From Ganoderma boninense (Eukaryota > Basidiomycota > Agaricomycetes > Polyporales > Polyporaceae), in NCBI GenBank assembly GCA_002900995.3, contig CM035304.1, positions 5,782,134 to 5,846,133 on the forward strand: a DNA stretch of 64,000 nt, written 5' to 3'. Under the pieces are notes generated by a model that was given only the letters and a program-made list of their open reading frames with translations, searched no databases and was not told the DNA's origin. Of the stretch, positions 63,465 through 64,000 are shown in pieces. The position numbers and the translations under genes were made by a program. Numbering within the stretch: the stretch's first letter is position 1; every line of letters begins with the position of its first letter.

Positions 63465-64000
63465 TCAGGCTCTAGCGAAAGGGATTGCAGAGTAGGGAAT
63501 AGGGTTCTTGGATCCCAGCGCGTCTCCTAGGATCCTGGAGATGGTGAAATCTCTGGGCAGAGCATATTGCCAAAGTGTTGGTGTGATAGAAAGAGCGTAG
63601 TTGTTGTTTGCTACAAGAGCCAGGCCAAGCGACAAGTACAACGTCCGCAGTTCGGAGAGCTTGAGCTCAGCGCGCTGAACCTCCAGAGGTTCATTCTCTC
63701 TGAGCCTCCACCATAGCTGCCAGTCTACAAAGGTGCCCCACTGACTGTCAGGACTGGGAGAAACCCGATGACCTCCTGTCGATATCCTGACCGAGGCCGT
63801 GACAGCCGGGCTCCCACAACCCTTATAGCTATTGTAGTGGTAGCATATCGTGATGGTGTGCGTGTCATGGGCGAGCGTAACCCAATGGGTCGTTGGGTGG
63901 ACGTCATCTAGACCGCGAAGAGTGGTCGTGTATCCCCCAGTGAACAGAGTATTCCTGGTCTTCTTTGGCAATATGAAGTGAATGGTGTCATACTCCTTGG
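63465..64000 (-). CDS. HET-domain family protein, copy 4, 3' end only
   Basis: An open minus-strand frame enters from the right edge and stops at 63465. It reads FILPKKTRNTLFTGGYTTTL, HWVTLAHDTHTITICYHYNS and LGLALVANNNYALSI. These align in order with the tails of copy 3 (LILSKKTRDALYAQGYTAT ... SVTLSHDSHIISINYQH ... LYALSIEF) and copy 2 (LVLLRKTRTELLERGYTL). The HET domain itself must lie beyond the window, so the assignment rests on the shared C-terminal module. Confidence 0.75.
   Translation of the reverse strand, partial: KEYDTIHFILPKKTRNTLFTGGYTTTLRGLDDVHPTTHWVTLAHDTHTITICYHYNSYKGCGSPAVTASVRISTGGHRVSPSPDSQWGTFVDWQLWWRLRENEPLEVQRAELKLSELRTLYLSLGLALVANNNYALSITPTLWQYALPRDFTISRILGDALGSKNPIPYSAIPFARA

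Overview
The window is nuclear DNA of a filamentous basidiomycete, most likely an Agaricomycete close to the Polyporales. It is GC-rich, its genes are cut by many 45-80 bp GT-AG introns, and it carries lineage-typical families: HET-domain proteins, H-type lectins, an HNH-like protein, a Tnp2-type DNA transposon and a Ty3-type retrotransposon. I saw no tRNA, rRNA, CRISPR array or riboswitch.

Layout. 0-9 kb: the 3' part of an SSU1-like sulfite/anion transporter (+), a HET gene (-), and a metzincin/H-type-lectin gene whose reading frame is broken just after the zinc site (+). 9-16 kb: a second HET gene (-) and a Rossmann-fold NAD(P)-binding protein (-). 16.3-26.3 kb: a complete 9,970 bp Ty3-type LTR retrotransposon (-) with 319 bp LTRs that look identical, a CTGTA target duplication and one uninterrupted 3,017-codon gag-pol frame. 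It splits an HNH-like gene. 27-33 kb: a small two-helix membrane protein (+), a third HET gene (+) and a decayed HET copy (-). 34-50.5 kb: mitochondrial ribosomal protein bL28m (-), then two copies of the NADP-isocitrate dehydrogenase gene (+) about 12.4 kb apart. The copies are flanked by divergent sequence but share a near-identical core, and a repeat-rich region with almost no genes lies between them. 50.9-55.6 kb: a Zn2Cys6 transcription factor (+) of 12 exons, two of them 12 and 10 nt long. 56.0-62.2 kb: a CACTA-type DNA transposon. 63.5 kb to the end: the 3' end of a fourth HET gene (-).

The DNA transposon is the most interesting unit. Its ends begin CACT and form imperfect inverted repeats. 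Each end carries a dense array of the 7-mer CTTCGTG in both orientations. Between them lie a 1,019-aa Tnp2-type transposase (six exons, phases consistent throughout) and a divergently transcribed 226-aa coiled-coil/basic protein, sharing a 300 bp promoter region. A 580 bp hAT-type MITE with a perfect 8 bp target duplication sits inside the transposase's last intron, so the coding frame survives. By analogy with plant En/Spm, the small protein may bind the 7-mer arrays; that is inference.

Other themes: an allorecognition-type HET cluster (four genes and one pseudogene) close to mobile elements; apparent gene conversion between the isocitrate dehydrogenase copies, one of which has a rearranged mitochondrial presequence; and several unusual splicing features (a GC-AG intron, microexons, an intron of 3n length without stops).
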